59,401 nucleotides of DNA from Rufibacter sediminis (GTDB lineage: Bacteria; Bacteroidota; Bacteroidia; Cytophagales; Hymenobacteraceae), in assembly GCF_014269285.1 (NCBI RefSeq), contig NZ_JACOAF010000019.1, positions 1 to 59,401 of the forward strand, given 5' to 3'. How positions within the stretch are numbered: the first letter of the stretch is position 1; every line of letters begins with the position of its first letter. Below the pieces are notes generated by a model that saw only the letters and a program-made list of their open reading frames with translations, was not told the origin of the DNA and did no database searches. This document shows positions 22,950 to 33,600 of this stretch, in pieces. A program made the position numbers and the translations under genes.

Positions 22950-22986
22950 CTTTGAGGACGTTTTCAGGAAAATGGCCCTGAAACGG
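22950..22986. repeat. Dispersed palindrome copy (degenerate)
   Basis: CTTTGAGGACGTTTTC and GGAAAATGGCCCTGAAACGG follow the family layout with mismatches. Confidence 0.5.
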
Positions 22987-23294
22987 TTCTGTTCCTCGGT
23001 CAACCATCGGGTTCTTCCTCCTCTTCTGCTAAAAGGAAACCGCCGGACCTGTTCTTATCTTCCGGTCTCCCTCTCCTGTTTAAGCCCCTGTGTTTTTGTG
23101 CCTTATTCGTAAAAAAAAGCCGAAAACAGAAATTTATGGCAATTCCTACTTGATTTTGGTTTCTCAAAAGAAACCGGAGCTCCAACTATTGTAAAACATT
23201 CTAAACCATTTAGTTGTATTCTACATCAATTCCCTAACGCGGTTGTCTTGAATAATTCTAAATAAAAGCGTTTTATCTCTGGTTTTGTTTTCCG

Positions 23295-23322
23295 TTACTT
23301 TGCGCCACTGAATGAACGTTCA
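23295..23322 (+). promoter_or_regulatory. TetR-gene promoter with palindromic operator
   Basis: TTACTTTG (23295-23302) resembles the Bacteroidota -7 box TAnnTTTG. The palindrome TGAACGTTCA (23313-23322) follows within about 10 bases, at the probable transcription start, a classic position for TetR-type autoregulation. Confidence 0.55.
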
Positions 23323-23348
23323 ATAGAGAGAGGAGATACGCCTTGGAG

Positions 23349-23915
23349 ATGATAGCAGAGAAGAAGAAAGCGATTCTGGAGAGCACGCTGAAGTTAATTA
23401 AGGAAAACGGGTTCCATGGAACTCCCATGAGTATGGTGGCGAAGAAAGCTGGCGTAGCGGCCGGCACCATTTACCATTATTTTGACAGCAAAGACACCCT
23501 TATTATGGAACTGTTTGTCTATACGCAGTACCGGGTACAGGAAGCCATGCTGAAGAACCTGCGCGAGGACATGGACCTGAAAGAGAGTTTCTTCATGCGC
23601 TGGATCAGCCGCTGCCAGTTCTACATCCAGAACCCAGACATGCTTTTCTTCATGGAGCAGTTTGTCAATTCACCCTACTACCCCCGTTGCCCACAGGAAC
23701 ACAATGAGCGCGTCCAGAATGAAATTAAGCAGTTTATTGAAGTGGCGCAACAGCAGGGCATCCTGCGGGAACTGGACTTCAAACTGATGGCCATCATGAT
23801 CCACAGCAGCATTATGACCGCCGCCAAAGTCCACCTGGACGGCAAGGTGCTGCTGGGAGACAAAGAATTCAACCAGTTGGCCCAAATGGTGTGGGACAGC
23901 ATCCGTGAGTTATAA
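23349..23915 (+). CDS. TetR/AcrR-family regulator of the first RND efflux operon
   Basis: This encodes 188 residues from ATG 23349 (a TTG at 23343 would add two). The N-terminal helix-turn-helix is typical: KKKAILESTLKLIKENGFHGTPMSMVAKKAGVAAGTIYHYFDSKDTLIMELF (residues about 4-55, cited in part). The C-terminal part is a helical ligand-binding and dimerisation domain with FNQLAQMVWDSI at the end. It stands 41 bases upstream of a TolC-AcrA-AcrB gene set in the same direction and has a palindrome at its promoter, so it most likely represses itself and the efflux genes until a toxic ligand binds. Confidence 0.93.
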   Translation: MIAEKKKAILESTLKLIKENGFHGTPMSMVAKKAGVAAGTIYHYFDSKDTLIMELFVYTQYRVQEAMLKNLREDMDLKESFFMRWISRCQFYIQNPDMLFFMEQFVNSPYYPRCPQEHNERVQNEIKQFIEVAQQQGILRELDFKLMAIMIHSSIMTAAKVHLDGKVLLGDKEFNQLAQMVWDSIREL

Positions 23916-23956
23916 ACCCAACAATCACCCTCTTACCTTTTATTTATCAGTACCCT

Positions 23957-25285
23957 ATGAAAAAAACAAACTATCTGCTGCTTCTGCTGCTGAGTTGCCT
24001 TTTGGTTCCGGCGGCGTTGCAGGCACAGGTGACCCCAGATAGCACCGCCGGCAGGCTTACGCTGGAGCAATGCGTGGAGTACGCGTTGAAAAACCAGGCG
24101 CAGGTGCAACAGGCCCAATTAGATGAAGAGATTGGCGAGCGTCAGATCAAGGCGCAACTGTCGGGATGGCTGCCCCAGGTCACGGCCCAGTTTGCCGCCG
24201 TGCGCAACATTCAACGTCCCCGCTTTGTCATTGGGGACGAAGTGATCACCACTGGGCAGAACTACACGTCCAACATCAATTTCCAGGCCAACCAGACGCT
24301 GTACAGCAATGACCTGTTGTTGGCTAGCCGGGCGGCCCGGTTCACCAGATCATCGTTGGACCTGAACACGCAAAACACCAAAATCAATACGGTGGTGGAT
24401 GTGAGCAAAGCGTTCTTCAACATCCTGCTCAGCCAGGAACAGCTCCGCATTCTGGACGAGAACATCGCCCGCCAGGAGAAACAGTACCGCGATGCCCGCG
24501 CCCAGTATGAGCAAGGCTTGGTAGACAAAACCGATTACCAGCGCGCCAGCATCACCCTGAACAGCATTCGCTCAAACCGCAAGAGAACGCAGGAAGCCAT
24601 CAAGGCCAGCACGGCTTTGTTACAGGAGCTGATGGGCCTGCCGGTGGGCTCGCCGCTCACGCTGGCCTATGACTACAACCAGATGCAGCAGAACATCCTT
24701 ATTGACACCACGCAGAATGTGACGTTCGCCAACCGGGTAGAATTCCAGCAGATACAGGTGCAGCGCCAGATCCAGGGGTTGAACACCAACTTCTACCGCT
24801 GGGGCTTCCTGCCAACGGCTTCCATCTATGGCAATTACAATCCGCAGTTCTTCGGCAGCGAGCTTTCCAAGCTGTACAATGACATCTACCCTACCTCACA
24901 GGTAGGATTGCAGGTAGGTATCCCTATTTTCCAGGGGGGTAGAAGAATCCAGAACGTGCGTATCTCGCGCTTACAGGAAGACCGCCTCAGCATAGACCTG
25001 CAGAACATCCAGCGCCGCATCAACACCGAGTACCAGAGCGCCCTGGCCAGCTACAAAAGCGATTACAATGACTGGCTCACCCTGCAAAGCAACGTGCAAC
25101 TGGCCGAGGAAGTCTACAACGTGATCAAGCTCCAGTACAACGAAGGCATCAAGACCTACCTGGACCTCATTGTGGCCGAGACCGACCTCAGAACTGCCCA
25201 ACTGAACTATTACAATGCCCTGTACAATGTGCTTTCCAGCAAGCTGGATGTGCAGCGTGCCTTGGGAACCATAGCCGTTAATTAA
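23957..25285 (+). CDS. TolC-family outer-membrane efflux protein (pump 1)
   Basis: This encodes 442 residues with a signal peptide (about 1-23, VPAALQAQ). The two OEP repeats are visible, each with long amphipathic helices: LTLEQCVEYALKNQAQVQQAQLDEEIGERQIKAQLSGWLPQV near the start (cited in part) and RLQEDRLSIDLQNIQRRINTEYQSALASY later, then EGIKTYLDLIVAETDLRTAQLNYYNALYNVL near the C-terminus, a TolC hallmark. It should form the trimeric outer-membrane channel for the pump encoded by the next two genes, with which it shares an operon (22-base gap). Confidence 0.94.
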   Translation: MKKTNYLLLLLLSCLLVPAALQAQVTPDSTAGRLTLEQCVEYALKNQAQVQQAQLDEEIGERQIKAQLSGWLPQVTAQFAAVRNIQRPRFVIGDEVITTGQNYTSNINFQANQTLYSNDLLLASRAARFTRSSLDLNTQNTKINTVVDVSKAFFNILLSQEQLRILDENIARQEKQYRDARAQYEQGLVDKTDYQRASITLNSIRSNRKRTQEAIKASTALLQELMGLPVGSPLTLAYDYNQMQQNILIDTTQNVTFANRVEFQQIQVQRQIQGLNTNFYRWGFLPTASIYGNYNPQFFGSELSKLYNDIYPTSQVGLQVGIPIFQGGRRIQNVRISRLQEDRLSIDLQNIQRRINTEYQSALASYKSDYNDWLTLQSNVQLAEEVYNVIKLQYNEGIKTYLDLIVAETDLRTAQLNYYNALYNVLSSKLDVQRALGTIAVN

Positions 25286-25307
25286 CCAGAGAAAAACCAT
25301 TAGCATC

Positions 25308-26450
25308 ATGAAGATACATTTCCCCACCCTGGCTGCGCTTACCATATCCAGCGCCCTGTTGGTTTCCTGCGGCAAGAAGGATGCCGCACCCCAAGGCCCC
25401 ATGATGGGCGGTCCGGTTCCCGTGAACACCTATACCGTTTCAGAAGAGCACGTAGTCGGGACGGATTCTTACCCCGGCACCGTGGTACCGCTTAACGAAG
25501 TGGAACTGCGCCCTCAGGTGGCCGGCTATATCACCCAGATCTTTGTCAAAGACGGGCAGCGCGTGACCAAAGGCCAGAAACTCTACGAGATTGACCGCAC
25601 CAAATACCAGGCCGCCTATGGTCAGGCCCAAGCCAACGTACGCAGTGCCCAGGCCAACCTGAACCGGGTGCAGAAAGACCTGGAACGTTATGAGAATTTG
25701 GCCAAGCAAGACGCGATAGCCCGCCAGCGCGTGGATTACGCCCGTGCCGACGTGGAAACTGCCCGTGCTCAGGTAGCCGTAGCCCGCGCCCAGGTGGCCA
25801 GCGCCGGAACTGATTTAGGGTATTCTATCATCACTGCCCCGTTCAGCGGTACCATCGGTATCTCGCAGGTACGGGTGGGCTCGCAGGTAAGCCCCGGCCA
25901 AACCCTCCTGAACACCATCTCCTCTGAAGGACCCACCGCCGTTGATTTCGTGATCAATGAGCAGGAACTACCGCGCTTCAACCGCCTGCAGCAAGGCAAG
26001 CAGCCCGACTCTACCTTCACCCTCACCCTGGCAAACGGTTCACGCTATCCGCACACCGGGAAACTGTCGGCTATTGACCGGGCAGTGGGCCTGCAAACGG
26101 GTACCATCACGGTGCGCGTGAGTTTCCCTAACCCAGACCGCCAGCTGGTGGCAGGCATGACGGCCACCGTGAACGTGCTCAACCAGGACATCGGGCAGCA
26201 GATCACGCTGCCGTTCAAAGCCGTGACCGAGCAGTTGGGCGAATTCTTCGTGTACAAAGTGCAGGGAGACTCGGTGCAGCAGCAGAACATCCAGTTAGGA
26301 ACCCGTTTCCAGGAGAAGATTGTGGCCCGTGAAGGCTTGAAGGCCGGAGACGTGATTGTCGTGGAAGGTATCCAGAAACTGCGCCAGGGCGCGAAAATCC
26401 AGGTGGGTGCGCCGCAAGCCGCCGGAGGTGCCCCAGCCGGAGCCAGATAA
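25308..26450 (+). CDS. RND efflux periplasmic adaptor lipoprotein (pump 1)
   Basis: This encodes 380 residues. The start MKIHFPTLAALTISSALLVSC carries a lipobox with Cys21, so it is an AcrA-type lipoprotein. The domain order is standard: membrane-proximal and lipoyl half (VELRPQVAGYITQIFVKDGQRVTKGQKLYEI, cited in part), a coiled-coil hairpin (about 100-165), the second lipoyl half (LGYSIITAPFSGTIGISQVRVGSQVSPGQ) and beta-barrel. The QPDS and PAAG-rich ends are flexible. It bridges the TolC and RND subunits encoded on either side. Confidence 0.95.
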   Translation: MKIHFPTLAALTISSALLVSCGKKDAAPQGPMMGGPVPVNTYTVSEEHVVGTDSYPGTVVPLNEVELRPQVAGYITQIFVKDGQRVTKGQKLYEIDRTKYQAAYGQAQANVRSAQANLNRVQKDLERYENLAKQDAIARQRVDYARADVETARAQVAVARAQVASAGTDLGYSIITAPFSGTIGISQVRVGSQVSPGQTLLNTISSEGPTAVDFVINEQELPRFNRLQQGKQPDSTFTLTLANGSRYPHTGKLSAIDRAVGLQTGTITVRVSFPNPDRQLVAGMTATVNVLNQDIGQQITLPFKAVTEQLGEFFVYKVQGDSVQQQNIQLGTRFQEKIVAREGLKAGDVIVVEGIQKLRQGAKIQVGAPQAAGGAPAGAR

Positions 26451-26482
26451 TATAATTTTCAAGTAGCTTTTTCAGAACGAGT

Positions 26483-29400
26483 ATGATATCTGATGTATTT
26501 ATAAGACGGCCCATCACCGCCATCGTGATCTCCATTGTGATCGTGTTGGTAGGGTTGCTGGCCATGATGAACCTGCCCATCACCCAGTACCCGGACATTT
26601 CCCCGCCCACGGTATCGGTGTCGGCGAACTACACGGGGGCCGATGCGCAGACCATTGAGCAGACCGTGGCCACCCCCATTGAAACCCAGATCAACGGTAC
26701 GCCGGGCATGGCCTATCTGACCTCTACCAACACCAGTACCGGCCAGATGAACATGACCGTGACTTTTGAGGTGGGCACGGACATCGACATCGCCACCCTG
26801 GATGTGCAGAACCGCGCCAGCGTGGCCGAGCCCACCCTGCCCGAGGAGGTACGCCGGTTAGGGGTAACGGTCCGGAAACGGAACCCAAGTATCCTGATGG
26901 TGGTGGGGATTTATTCCCCTAAGAAAACCCACGACATCCAGTTCCTGGACAACTACGCCAACATCTACCTGAAAGACGCTTTGTTACGGGTGCAAGGAGT
27001 GGGTGACGCCACGTCCATTGGGCAGGACTTCAGTATGCGTCTGTGGCTGCAGCCGGATAAGCTGGCGCAGTACAACATGAACGCCAACCAGGTGGTAGCT
27101 GCCATTCAGGAGCAAAACATGCAGGTAGCGGCCGGTACGGTAGGTGCCCGCCCGCAATATAACACCCAGGCGTTCCAGTACCCTATCACCGTGACGGGCC
27201 GCTTGACCACGAAGGAAGATTTCGAGAACGTCATCATCCGCACCAACCCAGAAGACGGTTCTTTGGTGTACCTGAAAGACGTGGCCCGGGTAGAGTTCGG
27301 GCAGTTTGACTACGGACGGCAAGCCACTATCAACGGGAACCCGTCGGCCATCATGCTGATCTACCAGGCCCCGGGCTCTAACGCGGTCTCCACGGCCGAA
27401 GGTATTTATGCCGCGCTGGAGGATATGAAGAAATCCTTCCCTGCTGACGTGGACTATATTGTCTCGTTTGAGTCAGTGACCGTGGTGGAGGTTTCCATCA
27501 ACGAGGTGGTGCACACCCTGGTGGAAGCCTTGATTCTGGTAATTGTGGTGGTGTTCCTGTTCCTGCAGAGCTGGAGAGCAACGCTGGTGCCTATTCTGGC
27601 TATTCCGGTGTCCATCATCGGTACGTTCATCTTCTTCATCCCGCTGGACTTCACCATCAATACCTTAACCCTCTTCGGGTTTGTGTTGGCGATTGGTATT
27701 GTAGTGGATGATGCCATTGTGGTGGTGGAAGCGGTGCAGCATTACATTGACCATGAGCGGCTCTCGCCCAGGGAAGCTACCCGCAAGGCCATGAAAGACA
27801 TCACCGCGCCGGTAATCGCCATCGCTTTGATTCTCGCCGCGGTATTCATTCCGGTAGGTTTCATTCCAGGGATTGTGGGCCGTCTGTACCAGCAGTTCGC
27901 CATCACCATCGCCATTTCGGTACTGATCTCGGCGTTTGTGGCCTTGACCTTGACCCCGGCGCTTTGCTCTCTGATGCTGCGCCCCATGAACGTGAACCGC
28001 GAGTCCAGAGGTCTGAACAAGTTCTTCTACAAGTTCAACAACTGGTTTGCCAGAACCACCGAGTCTTACTCCGTAGGCGTGCGTAAGAGCATCAAAGCCG
28101 CGCCGTTGGCCTTGATTCTGTTGGTGTGTCTGTACGTGGGTACCGTGGGGTTATTCGCCAAGAAACCAACCGGCTTTATCCCGACGGAAGATGAAGGCCG
28201 TCTGTTTATCTCGGTGGAGTTACCAGAGGGTTCTTCGGCGAACAGAACGCAGGAGATTCTGGAGAGAATGGCCGGTATTCTGGGTGAAGTGAAAGCCATC
28301 AAAAACGCGACGTCCATTTCTGGTCTGAACGCGATTAACTTCTCCTTCAAATCAAACAGTGGTACGTTCTTCATCCAGATGCGGCCCTGGGACGAAAGAC
28401 AGGAGGCTTCTCTGCAATTGCAGGGGGTAATGGCCGAGCTGAACCAACGCTTTGCCGCTATCAAAGAAGCGAATATCATTGTGGTGGCTCCTCCGGCTAT
28501 TCCGGGTCTGGGCCAGTCAGGTGGTTTCAGCTTTATGCTGGAGCAGCGGACCGCCGGTGACATCAAAGAGCTGGAGCGCGTCATGGGGCAATTCCTGATG
28601 GCGGCGAACCAACGGCCTGAGATTGCCATGGCGTACAGCTTCTTCAACACCCGCACGCCTGGCTACCACGTAGACGTGGACCGCGAGAAAGTGAAGAAAC
28701 TGGGCATCAGCCTCACCGATGTGTACGCCACCATGTCTTCGTACATGGGTAGCCGCTACATCAACGACTTCACCCGCTACGGCCGTAATTACCGCGTGGT
28801 CGCCCAGGCAGACACCGCCTACCGGATGGACATCAAGGATATGAACCAGTTCTACGTCCTGAACCAACGGGGAGAATCGGTGCCGCTGAGCGCCCTGGTT
28901 ACCAGCAAAGTGGTGGAAAACCCGGCGGTAATCTCCCACTACAACCTGTTCAGATCGGTGGAGATCTCAGGAGGTGCCAAACCGGGGTACAGTAGCGGGC
29001 AAGCCTTGCAGGCCCTGCAAGAGGTAGCCGCCCAAACCCTGCCGGCCGGTTACGGCTTTGACTTCTCAGGCCTCAGCCGGGAGGAGTTATCAGCGGGGAA
29101 CAGCACCATCTACATCTTCGCGCTGTCTATCATCCTGGTGTTGCTGTTACTGGCCGCCTTGTATGAAAGCTGGAGTGTACCGTTCTCTATCCTGTTTGCC
29201 ATTCCGCTGGGGATGTTCGGGGCGATTCTGGCCCTTACCTTCCTGCCGAAACTGGAAAACAACGTCTATGCCCAGATTGGTATGATTACCCTGATTGGTC
29301 TGGCCGCCAAAAACGCCATCCTGATTGTGGAGTTCGCCAAAGAGCGGGTAGATCGCGGCATGGAACTGATTGAAGCGACCATTGAAGCGGTTCGGCTGCG

Positions 29401-29653
29401 TCTGCGTCCCATTATCATGACCTCCATGGCCTTTATCTTAGGGGTGATTCCGCTGGTGACGGCCTCCGGCGCCGGGGCGGTTTCCCGCCAGACCATTGGC
29501 TGGGTGGTAATCGGTGGTATGTTGGCCGCTACGTTCCTGGCCATCTTTATTGTTCCGGTGTTGTACGTAGTGATCACCCGTCTGGCCTACGGTAAAAAAG
29601 GACTAGCCGAGCTGCAGAACCGCTACAAAGACGTTGACTTTGACCATCAATAG
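26483..29653 (+). CDS. RND efflux permease, HAE-1/AcrB type (pump 1)
   Basis: This encodes 1056 residues, the full length for AcrB-type pumps. The start MISDVFIRRPITAIVISIVI with LPITQYPDISPPTVSVSANYTGADAQTIEQTVATPIE (cited in part) is characteristic of the HAE-1 drug exporters. Proton-relay aspartates are in GIVVDDAIVVVE (TM4) and the partner lysine is in the TM10 segment GLAAKNAILIVEFAKE. Twelve membrane helices and two large periplasmic loops are evident. It should be a proton-driven exporter of hydrophobic drugs or dyes. A strong terminator follows 20 bases after the stop, closing the TetR-TolC-AcrA-AcrB operon. Confidence 0.96.
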   Translation: MISDVFIRRPITAIVISIVIVLVGLLAMMNLPITQYPDISPPTVSVSANYTGADAQTIEQTVATPIETQINGTPGMAYLTSTNTSTGQMNMTVTFEVGTDIDIATLDVQNRASVAEPTLPEEVRRLGVTVRKRNPSILMVVGIYSPKKTHDIQFLDNYANIYLKDALLRVQGVGDATSIGQDFSMRLWLQPDKLAQYNMNANQVVAAIQEQNMQVAAGTVGARPQYNTQAFQYPITVTGRLTTKEDFENVIIRTNPEDGSLVYLKDVARVEFGQFDYGRQATINGNPSAIMLIYQAPGSNAVSTAEGIYAALEDMKKSFPADVDYIVSFESVTVVEVSINEVVHTLVEALILVIVVVFLFLQSWRATLVPILAIPVSIIGTFIFFIPLDFTINTLTLFGFVLAIGIVVDDAIVVVEAVQHYIDHERLSPREATRKAMKDITAPVIAIALILAAVFIPVGFIPGIVGRLYQQFAITIAISVLISAFVALTLTPALCSLMLRPMNVNRESRGLNKFFYKFNNWFARTTESYSVGVRKSIKAAPLALILLVCLYVGTVGLFAKKPTGFIPTEDEGRLFISVELPEGSSANRTQEILERMAGILGEVKAIKNATSISGLNAINFSFKSNSGTFFIQMRPWDERQEASLQLQGVMAELNQRFAAIKEANIIVVAPPAIPGLGQSGGFSFMLEQRTAGDIKELERVMGQFLMAANQRPEIAMAYSFFNTRTPGYHVDVDREKVKKLGISLTDVYATMSSYMGSRYINDFTRYGRNYRVVAQADTAYRMDIKDMNQFYVLNQRGESVPLSALVTSKVVENPAVISHYNLFRSVEISGGAKPGYSSGQALQALQEVAAQTLPAGYGFDFSGLSREELSAGNSTIYIFALSIILVLLLLAALYESWSVPFSILFAIPLGMFGAILALTFLPKLENNVYAQIGMITLIGLAAKNAILIVEFAKERVDRGMELIEATIEAVRLRLRPIIMTSMAFILGVIPLVTASGAGAVSRQTIGWVVIGGMLAATFLAIFIVPVLYVVITRLAYGKKGLAELQNRYKDVDFDHQ

Positions 29654-29674
29654 ATTTCTTTAACTTCGTTTCAG

Positions 29675-29705
29675 AAAAGCCCGGACTCCCAGAGCCCGGG
29701 CTTTT
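29675..29705 (+). terminator. Terminator of efflux operon 1
   Basis: The arms AAAAGCCCGG and CCGGGCTTTT pair and a run of T follows on the plus strand. Confidence 0.88.
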
Positions 29706-29729
29706 TTCTAAACAAAACCTGTTATTCCT

Positions 29730-30221
29730 ATGAAACTCCAACCTGCTGCTTCTTCCCCTAAAACTTCCCCGCTGGTTTCCTTTCTGGCCTTTTACCAATT
29801 GGCCGGCGGAGCGCTGGGGCTGGGTTTATTCCTCAAACTGATTCCGCAGCTCCATAATCCATCCACCTCTACCTGGGTAGGAATTTTACTGGCCGCGCTG
29901 CTGTACAGCTATTCCATTTTCTGTGGCTTCTCATTGCTGAAAAGAACCCGTCGCGCCATTGGGGCTTCACTGGTCAACCAGGTGCTGCAGGTGTTCAGCT
30001 TCGGTATGGGCGGACTGGCCTATAATTTTGTGGCCGGGGTGAAAGTGGGCGTGGGCATTGAATTCCTTTCCAGCTGGCTGTTCAAACTTCGGTTATCGTT
30101 ATCATCCTTTCAGTTCAGCCTCAACGCCAATACCGGGGCATCTTTTGTGTCTGTGAACCTGCTGGCCCTCCTGCTGATTTACCTCCTGGAGCGGGCCCGC
30201 GACGAAGCCCAAGAAAAGTAA
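29730..30221 (+). CDS. Small polytopic membrane protein of unknown function
   Basis: This encodes 163 residues. A short N-terminus (MKLQPAASSPKTS) leads to four hydrophobic segments at about 15-38, 48-70, 79-112 and 139-158. No motif identifies the family. The last residues (LERARDEAQEK) are cytoplasmic and charged. It follows the efflux operon after a terminator and is probably transcribed on its own. No signs of transfer. Confidence 0.75.
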   Translation: MKLQPAASSPKTSPLVSFLAFYQLAGGALGLGLFLKLIPQLHNPSTSTWVGILLAALLYSYSIFCGFSLLKRTRRAIGASLVNQVLQVFSFGMGGLAYNFVAGVKVGVGIEFLSSWLFKLRLSLSSFQFSLNANTGASFVSVNLLALLLIYLLERARDEAQEK

Positions 30222-30643
30222 TCCATAACGGAGAACGCATCTCTTCTGCCGGTGGAAGGCTCTATTGCACGGCCGAAGTAAGCAGCCAATGCCCTTTATA
30301 GAGCAAAAAACCTGAATTGAGCCTCTTTTTCAGAAATGACACCAAAAACGGCTCATCGCTCATATCTCATCTATATAGGCCATTTACAAGAGGAATATGC
30401 ATTTTACAACCAATTACAGCTCAAACGGTTGAAAATTTATTTTCGAAGGCTTTTGCCAACTTCGTAATCATGAGTTCCGTTTTCGGGCTGAAATTGAAAA
30501 AACGTGCTGAAAACGTGTTTTCCGTTGATAATAAATTACTACTAACGCTTGTTCGTTAAAAAATCATTAAGATTTCATTTGATTCCTTGACAAATATTTA
30601 AGAAATTACTGATTCACCCTTACCCTTACGAACAAACAAAGGA
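30222..30643. other. Intergenic region upstream of gltB
   Basis: This is 422 bases. It holds a weak palindrome near 30309-30350 and a degenerate copy at 30477-30515. The right-hand AT-rich part (30520-30640) must contain the gltB promoter, but I cannot point to clear boxes. An 80-codon open frame at 30317-30559 overlaps the palindromes and is not convincing. Confidence 0.5.
30477..30515. repeat. Dispersed palindrome copy (degenerate)
   Basis: CCGTTTTCGGGCTGAAATTG and AAAAAACGTGCTGAAAACG keep the outer arms. Confidence 0.5.
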
Positions 30644-33600
30644 ATGAATCAGGCCGATGAACTTAATAGAGGGCTCTACACGCCCGAGTTAGAGCACGAC
30701 GCTTGTGGTGTTGGTTGTGTTGTCAATTTAGATGGTCATAAATCACACGCCACGGTCAAGGACGCGCTTACCATGCTCAAAAACATGGAGCACCGCGGAG
30801 CCACCGGCAGCGACCCCGAAACCGGCGACGGAGCCGGGATTTTAGTGCAATTACCCCATGACTTTTTCAGAAAGGAACTAGCCGAGTTTGCCATCACCCT
30901 GCCTCCTCAGGGAAGCTATGGCGTGGGCATGGTCTTCTTCCCCACCGTCTATGAACTGCGGGAGAAATCCCGCAAAGTGCTCAACAACTGCCTGCGCAAG
31001 CTGGGCCTCAGCCTGATTGGGTACCGCCTGGTGCCGGTCAACAGCCAGGTGCCCGGCCACGGAGCCAAAGCCGTGGAGCCATACATTGAGCAGGTGTTTG
31101 TGCAGCCGGTAGACCCCACCATCAAGGGCGAAGACCTGGAACGCAAGCTTTTTGTGCTGCGCAACCTCATCAGCAACGAAACCCGCAAAAACGTGCGTGG
31201 CGAGAACGGCACCTTCTACATCGCCAGTTTCTCTTCCCGTACTATTATCTATAAAGGCCAGCTGAAAACCGATCAGCTGGAACGCTATTACCACGACCTG
31301 CGCCACCCAGATTTCAGGTCGGCGATTGCGGTGGTGCACTCCCGTTTCTCTACCAACACTTTCCCCAACTGGCGTCTGGCCCAGCCGTTCCGGTTCATCG
31401 CGCACAACGGCGAGATCAACACCATCCGGGGGAACGTAAACAAAATGAAGTCCAAAGAGGCGCTCATGTCTTCTCCCCTCTTCACCGAGGAAGAGATGCA
31501 GTGGCTCCTGCCCGTGACCAACCCAGAGGATTCCGACTCCGCGAACCTGGATGCCCTGGTGGAGCTACTCACGCTTTCTGGCCGTCCGTTGCCGCACGTG
31601 ATGATGATGCTGGTGCCCGAGGCCTGGCAGAACAACGAGCACATGGACACCTATAAAAAGGCATTCTATAAATTCCACGCGTCCTTGATGGAGCCCTGGG
31701 ACGGCCCCGCCGCCCTGTTCTTCACCGACGGCACCCAGATTGGCGCCACCCTGGACCGGAACGGCTTGCGCCCCGTGCGCTACTGCCTCACCAAGCAAGG
31801 TCGCCTGGTCATGGCCTCTGAAGCCGGTGCCCTGTGCGTAGATCCCAGAGACGTGATCAAACGCGGCCGTCTGCAACCCGGCAAAATGCTCCTCGCCGAC
31901 ATCTCCCAGAACCGCATTTTTGAGGATGACGAGATCAAGCAGCTGGTTTGCAATGACAAGCCGTATTTTGACTGGATTCAGAAAAACCGCATCAAACTGA
32001 GACTTCGGCCAGAGCCCAGCATTCTGCTGCAGCCCTGCACGCCAGAAGAGTTGCGCCAGCGCCAGAAAGCGTACGGCTACACCCGCGAGGACCTGAAAAT
32101 GGTGGTAGAGCCCATGGCCGCCACCGCCTATGAGCCCGTGGGCAGCATGGGTTCTGACACGCCCTTAGCCGTTCTTTCGCAGCAAAGCCAGCACGTTTCC
32201 AATTATTTCAAGCAGTTCTTCGCGCAGGTGAGCAACCCGCCCATTGACTCCATCCGGGAGCGGCTGGTGATGTCCTTGTTCACCCGTGTGGGCGAGTCTC
32301 TGAACATTCTGGACGAGTCTGAGCTCCACACCCGCCAGATTCATATCTCCCAGCCGGTCATGGACCCGGTGGAGTTCCAGAAACTGGTGTTCCTGAAGGA
32401 AGAAGGCTTTGAGCATGAGACCCTGGATGCGACTTTCTCCACCCGCGAGACCGGCAACCTGCAACGCGAAATCGACCGCATCTGCGCCGAGGCAGAGGCT
32501 GCTGTACGGGCGGGCAAGAAAATCCTGATCATCTCCAACCGTAACATCACGGCGCAACGGGCGGCTATTCCGTCTTTGCTGGCCGTTGGGGCCGTACACC
32601 ATCACCTCATTGAGAAGCGCATCCGGACCAAAGCGGGTCTGGTAGTAGAAGCCGGCGATGCCTGGGAAACCCACCATTTTGCCACCATCATTGGCTACGG
32701 GGCCAGCGCGGTGTATCCGTTCCTGGTGTATGACACCATCAAAGGCCTGCATGACCAGCACAAACTGGACAACGCCCACCCATACACCCACTACTTCCAG
32801 AACTTCATTTACGCGGTGGATAACGGCCTGCTGAAAATCCTGTCCAAGATGGGCATCAGCACGCTGCAGTCTTACCAGAGCTCGCAGATCTTTGAGATTC
32901 TGGGCCTGAGCCAGGAAGTGATTGAGAAATGTTTCAAGGGCACCACCAATCGTCTGGAAGGCCTCAACTTTGAGGATCTGGAGCGCGAGGCGCTGACCAA
33001 GCACCAATCGGCGTACCCAGACCATGAGAACCTGCTGGAGTCCGGCGGCTATTACCAGTGGCGGCGCGACGGCGAGGAGCACCTGCTCACGCCCAAGGTG
33101 ATCCACCTGCTGCAGAAATCGACCCGTCTCAATGATTACCTCTTATATAAAGAGTACTCCAAATCCATAAGGGAGCACCAGCAGGAAACGGCCATCACGC
33201 TGCGCAACCTGTTCGAGTTCCGGAAACGGCAGTCGGTTCCGTTGGAGGAAGTAGAGCCAGTTTCGGCCATTCTAAAGCGTTTTGCGACGGGCGCTATGTC
33301 GTTCGGGTCCATTTCTTACGAGGCGCACACCACGCTTGCCATTGCCATGAACCGCATCGGCGGCAAAAGCAACAGCGGCGAAGGTGGCGAAGACGAGGCC
33401 CGCTACACCCGCAAACCCAACGGTGACTCTGAGAACTCGCGGGTAAAGCAAGTGGCCTCCGGCCGATTTGGCGTGACCAGCCACTACCTGGCCAATGCCG
33501 ACGAGATCCAGATCAAGATTGCCCAGGGCGCGAAACCCGGCGAAGGCGGTCAGCTGCCCGGCCACAAGGTAGACCACTGGATTGCCCGCGTGCGCTGCTC

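Larger units (their letters stand above)
22831..23348. other. Intergenic region with palindromes and the TetR promoter
   Basis: This is about 518 bases without a gene. It holds palindrome copies at 22837-22875 and 22950-22986, a weak one near 23076-23129, and a promoter and operator for the TetR-family gene at its right end. Confidence 0.55.

Noticed and set aside
30317..30559. 80-codon frame upstream of gltB.
   Set aside because: It runs through two palindrome copies and the promoter region and has no recognisable domain.
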